A stretch of DNA of 64,000 nucleotides, from positions 62,001-126,000 of the forward strand of contig NZ_VOXE01000002.1 in the NCBI RefSeq assembly GCF_008014695.1, read 5' to 3'. The notes under the pieces were generated by a model. It saw only the letters and a program-made list of their open reading frames with translations, had not been told where the DNA came from and did no database searches. Of the stretch, positions 1 through 8,559 are shown piece by piece; position 1 is the first letter of the stretch, and the number at the start of each line of letters is the position of its first letter. The position numbers and the translations under genes are program-made. The DNA is from Chryseobacterium sp. GTDB lineage: Bacteria; Bacteroidota; Bacteroidia; Flavobacteriales; Weeksellaceae.

Positions 1-1
1 C

Positions 2-406
2 TTTGAGTCTGAAGAAAAATTTGATCTGATTCTTTGCAATCCGCCATATTTTGAGGAAAATCCGTCTGTAAAGCATGTTCTTGCAAGACAGCAGACCGAA
101 CTTGATTTCAGGTCTTTAATCATCCGTTCAACATTGCTGCTATCGCCTTCAGGAATTTTTTCAGTCATTATTCCTTTTGAATCCGGAAATGTTTTTGAGG
201 AATTAACTCGTGAAAATCAACTTCATTTAATTAAGAAAATCAACATTTCGGGAATTGCAGGTTCCAAACCCAAACGTTTGGTTATGGAGTTTTGTTTTAC
301 GGAAAAGCCTTTGGTGGAGGGGCATTTTACAATAGAAAAAAGTCCGAGAAAATACTCGGACCAATATCTTGAACTCACCAAGGAGTTTCATGTTTTTAAA
401 AAATAA
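2..406 (+). CDS. tRNA1(Val) (adenine(37)-N6)-methyltransferase, C-terminal part
   Basis: The 5' part of this gene is cut off by the window edge; the frame is open from base 2. The visible piece begins just before an N-P-P-Y-F motif (about bases 44-58), the signature of N6-adenine methyltransferases acting on nucleic acids. It continues into the second half of the Rossmann-type catalytic domain. The family (TrmN6/YfiC) methylates A37 of tRNA-Val with S-adenosylmethionine. The gene converges on the FtsE-like gene with only 3 bp between stop codons. Assignment to TrmN6 rather than another small N6-methyltransferase rests on overall resemblance and size. Confidence 0.75.
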   Translation, partial: FESEEKFDLILCNPPYFEENPSVKHVLARQQTELDFRSLIIRSTLLLSPSGIFSVIIPFESGNVFEELTRENQLHLIKKINISGIAGSKPKRLVMEFCFTEKPLVEGHFTIEKSPRKYSDQYLELTKEFHVFKK

Positions 407-409
407 GTA

Positions 410-1120
410 TTATTCGAAAAGTTCTGCGGTGTCCAAAACCGTTACTTTTCCGTCTTCACATCTGATTGCTTCACCAGGGAAGTTTTGAATCATATGGTAA
501 TCGTGGGTCGCCATCATTACTGCACAGTGGTTTTCCAAAGCCACCTGTTTCAGCAGCGTCATAATATCATTTGAAGTTTCAGGATCCAGATTTCCGGTAG
601 GTTCATCGGCAAGAATCAGTTCCGGATGGTTCAGAAGCGCTCTGGCAATCGCTACACGCTGCTGCTCGCCGCCCGAAAGTTCGTGAGGCATCTTGTGTTT
701 TTTCGATTTCATTCCCACGCTTTCCAGAACTTCATTAATCCGCTCATCAATTTTAGCGCGGTCATTCCAGCCGGTGGCTTCCAGAACGAATTTCAGATTT
801 TTTTCAACTGTTCTGTCGGACAGAAGCTGAAAATCCTGGAATACAATTCCGAGTTTTCTTCGCAGATTAGGGATTTCCGAGGTGCTGAGTTTGGAAAGGT
901 CAAAACCGGCAACGCTTCCTTCACCCGCAGTAAGCGGAATGTGCCCGTAAAGGGTTTTCAACAGAGAACTTTTTCCTGAACCGGTCTTCCCGATGAGGTA
1001 GCAGAACCTGCCCTTTTGAATGTGTAGATCAACATTGCTCAAAACAGTGAAATTCTTCTGCGCAATTTTGGCATTGGTCAGATTGATGATATTTTCGCCT
1101 GGGTCGTTTCTGTGTGGCAT
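410..1120 (-). CDS. ftsE: FtsE-like cell division ABC transporter ATP-binding protein
   Basis: A 236-residue ABC ATPase of the FtsE/LolD class, without a membrane domain. Visible motifs are Walker A GKTGSGKSS (44-52), the Q-loop glutamine (95), the signature LSGGEQQR (148-155), Walker B ending in ADEPTGNLD (171-179) and the H-loop histidine (206). In the family FtsE pairs with the membrane protein FtsX and controls septal peptidoglycan hydrolases at the divisome. No ftsX lies next to it here, so the partner must be elsewhere. LolD-type lipoprotein release is the main alternative, but the sequence around the Q-loop and the residue after Walker B fit FtsE better. The first ten residues (to GEN) are poorly conserved in character, so the true start could be slightly downstream. 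Confidence 0.8.
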   Translation of the reverse strand: MPHRNDPGENIINLTNAKIAQKNFTVLSNVDLHIQKGRFCYLIGKTGSGKSSLLKTLYGHIPLTAGEGSVAGFDLSKLSTSEIPNLRRKLGIVFQDFQLLSDRTVEKNLKFVLEATGWNDRAKIDERINEVLESVGMKSKKHKMPHELSGGEQQRVAIARALLNHPELILADEPTGNLDPETSNDIMTLLKQVALENHCAVMMATHDYHMIQNFPGEAIRCEDGKVTVLDTAELFE

Positions 1121-1231
1121 TTGTATTTAATTGATGATTGATAGGGATTTAAAAGCGGAACGGTGTTTTAAAGGAAATCAAAAATAAAGAAAAGTTTCAT
1201 TCCTCGCTCCATTTTTGGGAAATTTTAACAA

Positions 1232-1264
1232 CAAAAAATGCCTGAAAATTTACTTTTCAAGCAT
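1232..1264 (-). terminator. Rho-independent terminator of rpmH
   Basis: Read on the minus strand, an 11-bp stem with one mismatch (ATGCTTGAAAA / TTTTCAGGCAT) and a 5-nt loop is followed by a run of six T. It starts about 25 bp after the rpmH stop. Confidence 0.75.
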
Positions 1265-1288
1265 ATCCTGTATATGATCGTTACGAGA

Positions 1289-1447
1289 TTATCTCTTAGC
1301 TCTTGCGGAACTAATGCTTAAACTCTTTCTGCCTTTTGCTCTTCGGGCCGCCAAAACTCTTCTACCGTTTGGTGTAGACATTCTTTCTCTGAAACCGTGT
1401 TTGTTTCTTTTCTTTCTTTCGGATGGTTGAAATGTTCTTTTTGGCAT
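1289..1447 (-). CDS. rpmH: 50S ribosomal protein L34
   Basis: This short gene encodes 52 residues starting [18 protein letters not shown] and ending SSARAKR. It is almost entirely basic and matches the universally conserved L34 pattern (MPKRTxQPS, KRKRxHGFRxRM, GRRVLxxRRxKGRxxL). L34 is a structural protein of the large ribosomal subunit that contacts 23S rRNA. The gene has its own promoter with a textbook flavobacterial -33/-7 arrangement about 45 bp upstream and its own terminator, so it is a monocistronic unit. Confidence 0.97.
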   Translation of the reverse strand: MPKRTFQPSERKKRNKHGFRERMSTPNGRRVLAARRAKGRKSLSISSARAKR

Positions 1448-1490
1448 TGCTTATATTTTTAGTTATAACTCTATCTTATTTTTCAGACTG

Positions 1491-1521
1491 CAAAGATAGG
1501 AAAGTTTTTATTTTCTGCAAA
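1491..1521 (-). promoter_or_regulatory. Bacteroidetes-type promoter of rpmH
   Basis: On the minus strand TTTG (1518-1521) is followed after exactly 19 bp by TATCTTTG (1491-1498). This matches the consensus TTTG-N19-TAnnTTTG recognised by the Bacteroidetes primary sigma factor. Confidence 0.8.
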
Positions 1522-1702
1522 TATATTTGGATTAATTTCGGGGAAACTGGTTTTTATATAAACGTGACTGAAGACAAATTGCATCCTTTCCTGATTCCCC
1601 GAAAGTTTTAGGCAGTTTTTCGGTGAAAGTTGCGCTCCCGAAGTGGAGTTTGGATGTTTGTGGTTTGCCAAACCATCATTCTTCCGCTTTGCCATAAAAA
1701 CT

Positions 1703-1710
1703 TATCTTTG
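1703..1710 (+). promoter_or_regulatory. -7 box upstream of the DHH phosphoesterase
   Basis: TATCTTTG matches TAnnTTTG and lies 22 bp before the chosen ATG at 1733. No clear -33 element is seen. Its position argues against the longer reading frame that begins upstream at 1643. Confidence 0.55.
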
Positions 1711-1732
1711 TCGACTTAAAAAAAGAAGAAAT

Positions 1733-2740
1733 ATGTTTACGCCTTCAGAAATATCAGAAATAAAAAAACTCCTGACTCCCGATAAAAAAATTGTCATCAT
1801 CACCCACCACAATCCCGACGGCGACGCTGTTGGATCGAGTTTGGGACTGAAACATTTTCTGAAACAGAAAGGTCTGGAAGCCGATGTAATTGTTCCCAAT
1901 GATTTTCCGAAATTTCTGAAATGGATGCCTGAATCCAAAAAAATAATCATTGCAGATTATAAACGCAAAGTGGCAGGTGAAGCCATTTACAATGCCGATG
2001 TTATTTTTATCCTCGATTTCAACGCATCGCACCGAAGCGGAAATTTAGTCGGACCGTGGATTGAAAAAGCGCGGGCAAAAAAAATCCTGATCGACCATCA
2101 TCAGCAGCCGGAGGATTTCGATTTTGTATATTCGGACGTCACCGTTCCTGCAACTTCGCAAATGATCTATCACTTTATTCAGGCGCTGGAAGAAGAGGAT
2201 ATAGTAAACCGTGAAATTGCTGAATGTCTTTACACCGGAATTATGACCGACACCGGCGGGTTCCGCTTCCGGTCCACAAGTGCCACAACACACCGGATTG
2301 TTGCCAATTTAATTGAAAAGGGCGCAGATCCTGCAATGATCACTTCCAACACCTGGGATACAAACACCGTTTCGAGGCTTCATTTGCTGGCTTTGGTTCT
2401 GGGCAGAATTGAAGTGGTGAAAGACGGAAAAGTGGCTATTCTGTGGCTGAAACGCGACGAACTGAAGGAATTCGGTTTCCAGAAGGGCGATACCGAAGGT
2501 TTTGTGAATTATGGTTTAAGCATAATGGGAACTCAGGTTTCTGCCTTTTTTATGGAAGATCTGTATGAAGATTTCATTAAGATTTCCTTCCGTTCCAAAG
2601 AAGATGTGGATGTGAACCAGTTTTCCAGAAACCATTTCAATGGCGGTGGCCACATCAACGCGGCCGGCGGAAAATATATGAAATCGATAGAAGAAACCAT
2701 AGAAGATTTTAAAGAAAAAATCGAGAAAGAAGACTTTTAG
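1733..2740 (+). CDS. DHH-family phosphoesterase (NrnA-like oligoribonuclease / PAP phosphatase)
   Basis: A 335-residue protein with the DHH phosphoesterase layout. Near the N terminus is HHNPDGDAVGSS (metal ligands), then DFNASHRSG and the DHH signature ILIDHHQQP. The C-terminal DHHA1 domain contains GGGHINAAGG. NrnA-type enzymes degrade 2-5-mers of RNA and dephosphorylate 3'-phosphoadenosine 5'-phosphate in the cytoplasm. The ATG at 1733 is preferred over an upstream in-frame start at 1643, because a -7 promoter box sits between them and the shorter form begins, as is usual, just before the first beta strand. It is a single-gene unit followed by a strong terminator. Confidence 0.85.
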   Translation: MFTPSEISEIKKLLTPDKKIVIITHHNPDGDAVGSSLGLKHFLKQKGLEADVIVPNDFPKFLKWMPESKKIIIADYKRKVAGEAIYNADVIFILDFNASHRSGNLVGPWIEKARAKKILIDHHQQPEDFDFVYSDVTVPATSQMIYHFIQALEEEDIVNREIAECLYTGIMTDTGGFRFRSTSATTHRIVANLIEKGADPAMITSNTWDTNTVSRLHLLALVLGRIEVVKDGKVAILWLKRDELKEFGFQKGDTEGFVNYGLSIMGTQVSAFFMEDLYEDFIKISFRSKEDVDVNQFSRNHFNGGGHINAAGGKYMKSIEETIEDFKEKIEKEDF

Positions 2741-2757
2741 ATTTATAGATAAAACAT

Positions 2758-2791
2758 AAAGACTGTCAGGGAAAAACTGACAGTCTTTTTT
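2758..2791 (+). terminator. Rho-independent terminator
   Basis: A perfect 12-bp stem (AAAGACTGTCAG / CTGACAGTCTTT) with loop GGAAAAA runs into a T tract. It ends the DHH phosphoesterase transcript and faces the convergent hydrolase gene. Confidence 0.85.
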
Positions 2792-2835
2792 ATGCATTCA
2801 ACCCCAAGTTGAAGTCAACATTTGATGGTAAAGAA

Positions 2836-3618
2836 TCAAAAAACAAAATTTTTGGGAAGATTATGCAGTAACTCGGTGTTGAGAATCGAGGCACAGATTT
2901 CCGGTTTTTCCCAGTGCCCATTGTGTCCGCAGTCGAGAAGATAGGATTTGATGTTGGTGCTGTCGGGAAGGTTTTTGAGCATTTCGTCGGTTTTTACCGC
3001 ATTGTCATGTTTTCCTGCGATCACGAGGATTTTTCCTTCAAAGTTTTCCATGCAGGAAGTTTTGTCGGTTCTATCGATCATGCCTTTTACGGCGGCCAGA
3101 ACCCCGTCAGTTGGTGTTGAAAGGGCAATTTCTTTCGCCAGTTCTATCTTTCCTTCCAGAACATCTTTTTCATTTTCATTAAAAAGATTCGGAATTCCAG
3201 CATTCACGTAATTCGGATACGCTTCTTTGATGATCCTGAAACTTTTTTTCCGCAGTGCTTTCTTTTCCGCATCATCGGCTAAATAGGAGGAAAAAAAGAG
3301 GGTCAGCGTTTTCAGTTTTTCAGGAAATTTTTCTGCGAAAGCCAGAGCAGTATAACCGCCCATTGAATGCCCAAGCAAATGAAAATCTTTCAGTTTCAGT
3401 TTATCTTTCACTTTTTTAACTTCTTCAGCCATGAATTCCATCGTGTGAACTTCGCCGTATATTTTAGACAAACCGTGTCCCGGCAAATCGATTTTAATTA
3501 AAGTAAAATCATCAGACAAGTGCATTTCCATGTCTTCCCAGATCATCAGGTTTTCCATAAAACCATGAAGTAAGACAAGGTTTTCTTTTCCTTTTCCGGA
3601 TATTTCGTAGTTCAGCAT
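2836..3618 (-). CDS. alpha/beta-fold hydrolase
   Basis: About 260 residues with a typical alpha/beta hydrolase core. The oxyanion-hole region is LLHGFMEN near residue 17, the nucleophile elbow is GHSMGG near residue 88, and the catalytic histidine is in CGHNGHWEKP near the C terminus. No signal peptide is present, so it is probably cytoplasmic. The substrate cannot be told; the family includes esterases, C-C bond hydrolases and lactonases. The start chosen is the ATG at 3618. An upstream in-frame TTG at 3637-3639 lies inside the -7 promoter box and cannot be a start for a transcript from that promoter. Confidence 0.8.
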   Translation of the reverse strand: MLNYEISGKGKENLVLLHGFMENLMIWEDMEMHLSDDFTLIKIDLPGHGLSKIYGEVHTMEFMAEEVKKVKDKLKLKDFHLLGHSMGGYTALAFAEKFPEKLKTLTLFFSSYLADDAEKKALRKKSFRIIKEAYPNYVNAGIPNLFNENEKDVLEGKIELAKEIALSTPTDGVLAAVKGMIDRTDKTSCMENFEGKILVIAGKHDNAVKTDEMLKNLPDSTNIKSYLLDCGHNGHWEKPEICASILNTELLHNLPKNFVF

Positions 3619-3636
3619 TTTTCTATTTTTGATATT

Positions 3637-3644
3637 CAAATATA
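3637..3644 (-). promoter_or_regulatory. -7 box of the hydrolase gene
   Basis: Minus-strand TATATTTG matches TAnnTTTG, 18 bp before the ATG at 3618, which implies a very short leader. Confidence 0.5.
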
Positions 3645-3705
3645 GTAAACTCTAAACCAGGAAAGTGAAAATGAGCATCCAAGACGCTCAAAATTTAGTA
3701 TTTAT

Positions 3706-4221
3706 TTACCGTATTTGCTGTTCATATACTTTTTCCTCCCAGGTTTTGAGATCTGCAAGACCATATCGTTCGGTGTGGGTTATTGCAATGTCGTCCAGAA
3801 TATCGACAAAATTTTTATAATTCGACTCATCTGTCGGTTTGATGATAACAGTGAATATTTCCGGATCCGGCGCATTCTTTTTGGCTTCAGCGATTATTTT
3901 TGAAATGTTTAAATGCTCAAAATAGGTTTTCAGCAGGCCTTCAGACTGCAAATCATTTGCATTGCTTTGATGGTAATACACCTCGTTATTTTCTCCGAGG
4001 ATAAAAGTCACCTGATTTTTGTCCTTGATTTCATTTTCGATATGACCATTTGCAGGAAGGCCCAGATCCATGACATTCGGCCGTAGAAAATTGGTGGCCA
4101 GGATGAAAAAGGTAATGAGCAGAAAACCCAGATCCACCATTGGAGTCATGTCGATTTGTATGGATTTCTCGGCAAGCGATTTTTTTCCGTTTTTGCTTTG
4201 GCTTGGTGTAATATTTTCCAT
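3706..4221 (-). CDS. ExbD/TolR-type biopolymer transport protein (orphan copy)
   Basis: About 171 residues: a short cytoplasmic N-terminal stretch, one membrane segment (about 30-50) led by the ExbD hallmark DMTPMVDLGFLLITFF, and a periplasmic domain. The Asp in MVD is the proton-translocating residue of the family. ExbD works with ExbB to power TonB. No ExbB or TonB lies nearby. The periplasmic half closely matches the second ExbD of the main operon (16340-16906), sharing FTVIIKPTD and YKNFVDILD followed by ERYG, so it looks like a paralogue of that gene. The ATG at 4221 is preferred over an upstream start because the residues before it are unlike any ExbD N terminus. Confidence 0.88.
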   Translation of the reverse strand: MENITPSQSKNGKKSLAEKSIQIDMTPMVDLGFLLITFFILATNFLRPNVMDLGLPANGHIENEIKDKNQVTFILGENNEVYYHQSNANDLQSEGLLKTYFEHLNISKIIAEAKKNAPDPEIFTVIIKPTDESNYKNFVDILDDIAITHTERYGLADLKTWEEKVYEQQIR

Positions 4222-4354
4222 GATTGAATTATTTAAAATTAAATGAAATCGAAAAACTGATATAGAATGGACGGTGATTATAATTTTCAGATACAATATT
4301 TATACCTTTTAAGGAAAATTATTGAATATTAATCAATAATTGATATGCAACAGA

Positions 4355-4388
4355 TAAAAACCCCTGAAAGTTCAAACTTTCAGGGGTT
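4355..4388 (-). terminator. Rho-independent terminator of dsbD
   Basis: A near-perfect 14-bp inverted repeat (AACCCCTGAAAGTT / AACTTTCAGGGGTT) is followed on the minus strand by TTTTTAT. It lies directly downstream of the dsbD stop codon. Confidence 0.85.
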
Positions 4389-4415
4389 GATATTTGAGCG
4401 TACGTTTCTGACCTT

Positions 4416-6488
4416 TTATTTCTGTTTTTTAAAGTATCCGATTCCGCAGTTCAGGAAATTTTTGAAATCTTCCTTTTTCATATAACCTGAAACCGGATAA
4501 TTGAGCACTTTACCCTCCGGGGAAACCAGCACATAGTGCGGCTGGGAATTGTTGTTGAAATTGATCTGCTGGAACAGCGACCATTTGTCCCCAATGGTTT
4601 TGATTTTTTTCATCTGACCGTTGCCCATGTCGATTTTGCTCTGCTCATTTTCAGGGAGTTCCTCTTTGTCATCCACATAAAGCGACGCAAGAATCACATC
4701 GTTCTGAAGGATAGGAAGAATATCCGGTTCACTCCAAACAAATTCTTCCATTTTCCTGCAGTTTTCACACCCATAGCCGGTAAAGTCGATGAGAACGGGT
4801 TTGTTTTCCTTTTTCGCCAGTTCAATTGCCTTGAAATAATCGTGCTGCGGATGCATACCGAGAATTCCATCTTTTTCATCATGTAGATAACTGACGTTGA
4901 TTGGCGGCAAAATCCCTGAAAGCAACTGCAGCTTTGGCCGCTCACCCGGAATCAGTCCCTGAATCAGATAAATAATAAAACCGATGCCCAGGAAACCGAC
5001 GATTTTTCTCGTCAGTGAAATTTTTTGTTTTTTATCATCGTGTGGAAATCTGATTTTCCCGAAGAGGTAAAGCACCAAAGCAATCGTAATCAATATCCAC
5101 AGAATGATGAAAAGTTCGCGTTTTAGTAAAAATGTTTTGGAAACCAAATCCGCTTTCGACAGAAATTTTAGAGCGAGACCCAATTCTATAAATCCTAAAA
5201 ACACTTTTACGGTATTCATCCACCCGCCTGATTTTGGAAGACTTTGCAGCGCCTGCGGAAACAATGCCAGAAGACCGAAAACAATCGCCCAGCTCAACCC
5301 GAATCCTCCCAATGCGAAAGTCAGCAGCATCGGAACATTTGCAGAACCGGTGACCGCACTTCCGAGGAGACTGCCCAGAATAGGACCGGTGCACGAAAAA
5401 GAAACGATCACCAATGTTAACGCCATGAAAAATATGCCGATAATTCCGCCCGCGTCCTCCGCTTTTGAAGATTTATTCGCGATGGAACTCGGCAGTGTAA
5501 TGTCGTAGTAACCGAAGAAACTCCCCGCAAAAAAGATGAAAATAATGAAGAAAGCGATGTTCAGCCAGATGCTTGTCGAAATCTGGTTAAAGATATTGCC
5601 CGCAATTCCGTCAATAATATGGAAAGGCACACTCAGCAGCACAAAAATCAGCAGAATGAAAAATCCGTAAACAAAGGCATCGCGTTTTCCTTTTGCAGGG
5701 TTTTTGGAACCTTTTGTAAAGAACGATACGGTTAAGGGAATCATCGGAAACACGCACGGCGTAAGCAATGCAATGAGTCCGCCGAAAAAACCAAGAAGCA
5801 GATAAGTCCAAAAGTTCTCATTATTTTCCTGTTTTTCCATCCCACAGTCGGTTAAAGGATTTTTAAAATCAATGGAATTGACTTTCAGGCCTTTCTGTTC
5901 CGTTTGAATTGGGGAAACCGTCACAATTTTAGTTCCTGCTTTACCGGGAACGGCGGTCTGTGTTAAAGAATCTTTCGCAGATTCTTCAGCGGTTTCCGCT
6001 TCTGAAATCACCGCGCTTCCGCTTGAAACCGGCGTTATTTTCTGTTCGAATTCCAGCGTGTTGGGAGCCAGACAAACCCGGTCGTTACAGGTCTGATAAG
6101 TGATTTCCGCCGTAATATTGGCTGGTTTTGCACCGTTTTTAAGTTTAAATTTCTGTTTGAACTGTACAAGATCAGAGTAATACACGATCTGTGCACCGAA
6201 GGCTTCTGAGAACTCGTCGTGTTTCTTTCCTACTTCCGTCACTTTTCCGATCAGTTGAATGCCGTCTTTAGAGGAGAGTTTCATTTCTGTCGGAATTCCG
6301 GAATCGGGCGGCAGGTCTTTGGAATAAACATGCCAGTCTTTTTCGATGGTTGCCGTCAAAACCGCTTCGTACTCGTTATTCTGAAGGGAATTGATGTTGT
6401 ATTTGAACTTAACCGGATCTTTGATCTGCGCCGAAAATGCCTGATAAATAAAGAGAAGGCTGAAGAGTAACCAATTTTTAAATTTCAT
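4416..6488 (-). CDS. dsbD: Thiol:disulfide interchange protein DsbD
   Basis: A 690-residue protein with the three DsbD parts. After a signal peptide (1-20) comes a periplasmic N-terminal domain with a cysteine pair in YQTCNDRVCL (C134, C139). The central transmembrane domain (about 225-510) starts with the redox motif TPCVFPMIP (243-251) and has a second conserved cysteine in SFSCTGPILG. The C-terminal thioredoxin domain carries CENC at 574-577. The family moves electrons from cytoplasmic thioredoxin across the inner membrane to periplasmic disulfide isomerases and cytochrome c maturation proteins. All redox cysteine pairs are present. Length is somewhat above the enterobacterial form because of a linker at about 150-220. 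It lies 9 bp after tilS on the same strand and may be cotranscribed with it. Confidence 0.92.
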   Translation of the reverse strand: MKFKNWLLFSLLFIYQAFSAQIKDPVKFKYNINSLQNNEYEAVLTATIEKDWHVYSKDLPPDSGIPTEMKLSSKDGIQLIGKVTEVGKKHDEFSEAFGAQIVYYSDLVQFKQKFKLKNGAKPANITAEITYQTCNDRVCLAPNTLEFEQKITPVSSGSAVISEAETAEESAKDSLTQTAVPGKAGTKIVTVSPIQTEQKGLKVNSIDFKNPLTDCGMEKQENNENFWTYLLLGFFGGLIALLTPCVFPMIPLTVSFFTKGSKNPAKGKRDAFVYGFFILLIFVLLSVPFHIIDGIAGNIFNQISTSIWLNIAFFIIFIFFAGSFFGYYDITLPSSIANKSSKAEDAGGIIGIFFMALTLVIVSFSCTGPILGSLLGSAVTGSANVPMLLTFALGGFGLSWAIVFGLLALFPQALQSLPKSGGWMNTVKVFLGFIELGLALKFLSKADLVSKTFLLKRELFIILWILITIALVLYLFGKIRFPHDDKKQKISLTRKIVGFLGIGFIIYLIQGLIPGERPKLQLLSGILPPINVSYLHDEKDGILGMHPQHDYFKAIELAKKENKPVLIDFTGYGCENCRKMEEFVWSEPDILPILQNDVILASLYVDDKEELPENEQSKIDMGNGQMKKIKTIGDKWSLFQQINFNNNSQPHYVLVSPEGKVLNYPVSGYMKKEDFKNFLNCGIGYFKKQK

Positions 6489-6497
6489 CTGAATTTT

Positions 6498-7844
6498 TTA
6501 TTTTTTGTAAAAATCTGGAAGGACGGCTTCCCCAATCGGAAAAGTCAACGCCTGGATTTTTACTTGTAATATCTTTTTTGTGTTTTCCTCTGATGAAAAT
6601 CTGCGGTCCTGCCGGAACGGAACAACGCCCAAAACATCATCGTTCGCGTCGCATAAAAGCCAGATTTCATGCGCAAAAATAGACAATTTTTCATCCTTAC
6701 AGAACTTCGAAATTTTCTTTTTCCCTATCATCCCGATAGGATAAAACGTATCGCCCGCCCTTTTCTTTCTTAATTTTAAAGGAAATGTGAGTTTTTCTGC
6801 ATCGAAAAACCATTCGAAAGAACTTGGATTTTTTGTTGTAGCGTAATTTTGCGGGATGATCACTGTATTTTCTTCAACTTCCAGAAAAATTTCTTCATTT
6901 GAATTGATGGAATTTATTTCAGTTGAATTTTTCAGAATAAAATGATCACGGTCTGCAAACAGCGTATGCGTTCCCGAATGAAAGGTTTTCCCATTCTCTG
7001 CGTCGAGGATTTTTCTGATTTCTTTTTCTTTGTCGAACCCGAATCTTCGGAGGATTTCGAACTGCACAAAATAATGCTGATTGAGGAATTTCGCTTTATC
7101 AATAAAAATCCCGTTCCCGTTTTCTGCAATAAATTTATTTGCGGCTTCCTGAGCTTGTTTATCCGTAAAATCCTTAACCAATTTCAGATAACCGATACTT
7201 TTTGAAAAGTTCTGAAGGAAATGAGCGTTGGTTTCGAGCAGTTTTGGGGTGATTTCGTTGCGTATTTTATTTCTCAGATAATCGCTTTTTTGGTTTGACA
7301 GGTCTTCGCGGAATTCAATATCATGCGCTTCAGCAAAAGCATAGATTTCATCTTTGGAAAAAGACAAAAGCGGACGCAGAATCTGGTTTTCGTTTGCCGG
7401 AATTCCGGTTAAACCTCGTATTCCAGAGGCTTTTGAAAGATTGATGATAAAAGTTTCGAGCTGATCGTTGAGGTGATGTGCTGTAACCAGAAATTCCAGA
7501 TTTTCTTTCTCCTGAATTTTTCTGAAAAATCCGTAGCGAAGATCACGGGCCCAATTCTGGATGGAATTCTTGGGTTTTTTGTCTTTTTCTGAAAGCTGAT
7601 AAAGATGAAATGGAATATGGTTTATTTTGCAGAAATCTTCAACGGTCTTCTGATCCAGATCCGAATTTTTTGCACGCAATTTATAGTTCAGGTGAGCTAC
7701 CTGAAAATTCAGACCTGAGGTTTGAAAAAGATGAAGAAGGACCATGGAATCTGCGCCGCCGCTCACCGCCAAAAGAAAATTCCCGTCCGAAAAATGCGGG
7801 CAGATTTCCTCCATTTGCTGCAGAAAATTCTCGGTAGTCAACAT
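6498..7844 (-). CDS. tilS: tRNA(Ile)-lysidine synthase
   Basis: A 448-residue protein with the PP-loop SGGADS at 28-33, which binds ATP. The N-terminal catalytic domain contains the family motif HHLNDQLETFIINLSKASGIRGL, and TilS substrate-binding and C-terminal domains follow (RKKRAGDTF, GKKKISKF). TilS adds lysine to C34 of the CAU anticodon of a minor tRNA-Ile so that it reads AUA instead of AUG; it is essential. The ATG at 7844 sits about 5 bp from a -7 box, so the transcript would be nearly leaderless. It is divergent from the O-methyltransferase gene. Confidence 0.93.
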   Translation of the reverse strand: MLTTENFLQQMEEICPHFSDGNFLLAVSGGADSMVLLHLFQTSGLNFQVAHLNYKLRAKNSDLDQKTVEDFCKINHIPFHLYQLSEKDKKPKNSIQNWARDLRYGFFRKIQEKENLEFLVTAHHLNDQLETFIINLSKASGIRGLTGIPANENQILRPLLSFSKDEIYAFAEAHDIEFREDLSNQKSDYLRNKIRNEITPKLLETNAHFLQNFSKSIGYLKLVKDFTDKQAQEAANKFIAENGNGIFIDKAKFLNQHYFVQFEILRRFGFDKEKEIRKILDAENGKTFHSGTHTLFADRDHFILKNSTEINSINSNEEIFLEVEENTVIIPQNYATTKNPSSFEWFFDAEKLTFPLKLRKKRAGDTFYPIGMIGKKKISKFCKDEKLSIFAHEIWLLCDANDDVLGVVPFRQDRRFSSEENTKKILQVKIQALTFPIGEAVLPDFYKK

Positions 7845-7848
7845 CCGG

Positions 7849-7856
7849 CAAAGATA
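7849..7856 (-). promoter_or_regulatory. -7 box of tilS
   Basis: Minus-strand TATCTTTG ends 4 bp before the tilS ATG. It faces the -7 box of the divergent gene at 7873-7880. Confidence 0.5.
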
Positions 7857-7872
7857 TTAAAAATCAATTCCC

Positions 7873-7880
7873 TAATTTTG
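7873..7880 (+). promoter_or_regulatory. -7 box of the O-methyltransferase gene
   Basis: TAATTTTG matches TAnnTTTG and lies 19 bp before the ATG at 7900. Confidence 0.5.
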
Positions 7881-7899
7881 GCTAAACTTTTTTAAAATT

Positions 7900-8547
7900 A
7901 TGAGTTTTTTTGAAGAAAACTGTCCCGAAATGGACCGCTATCTGGAAGATCACGCCTCAGTCGAGCCCGATATTCTCAAGAGGTTAAGAAAAGAAACTTT
8001 TCAGAAAACCACACAGCCACATATGATTTCCGGATATCAGCAGGGAAGGCTGCTTACGGTGATATCAAAAATGATTCAGCCGAAAAATATTCTGGAAATC
8101 GGAACCTTCACGGGCTATGCAACGCTTTGTCTGGCTGAAGGTCTGGATCAGGACGGAAAAATAACGACACTGGATGTGAATGAAGAACTGGCGTACCTGC
8201 CTAGAAAATATTTTTATGAAAGCGCATTCGCCGCGCAGATCGATTTCAGAATCCAGGACGCAAAAGTTTTTCTGAAGGAAACCGAGGAGGTTTTCGATCT
8301 TGTTTTTATTGATGCCGACAAAGAAAATTATGTGGAATATTTCCATTTAATCAAACCAAAACTCATATCGGGCTCTGTTGTACTGTTCGATAATGTGCTC
8401 TGGTACGGGAAAGTTCTGGAAGAAAACCCGAAACAGAAATCCACGCAGAATATTAAAGAACTCAACGATTTGGTGGCACACGATGAAGATTTTGAAAATC
8501 TTATTTTACCTTTGCGGGACGGAGTAAATTTAATGAGAAAGAATTAA
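7900..8547 (+). CDS. Class I SAM-dependent O-methyltransferase
   Basis: A 215-residue member of the catechol/caffeoyl-CoA O-methyltransferase family. The SAM-binding motif EIGTFTGYA is at 66-74, the acidic residue LDVNEE near 91, and the metal-binding FIDADKENY at 136-144, followed by FDNVLWYGKV. These are the family's divalent metal and SAM contacts. Family members methylate hydroxyl groups of small aromatic compounds or 5-hydroxyuridine in tRNA (TrrM/YrrM-type), so a tRNA role is possible. The next gene follows after 12 bp on the same strand, suggesting cotranscription. Confidence 0.85.
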   Translation: MSFFEENCPEMDRYLEDHASVEPDILKRLRKETFQKTTQPHMISGYQQGRLLTVISKMIQPKNILEIGTFTGYATLCLAEGLDQDGKITTLDVNEELAYLPRKYFYESAFAAQIDFRIQDAKVFLKETEEVFDLVFIDADKENYVEYFHLIKPKLISGSVVLFDNVLWYGKVLEENPKQKSTQNIKELNDLVAHDEDFENLILPLRDGVNLMRKN

Positions 8548-8559
8548 TCTGCAGGATTT

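Noticed and set aside
1643-1732. N-terminal extension of the DHH phosphoesterase
   Set aside because: A -7 promoter box lies inside it, and the encoded residues do not resemble the family.
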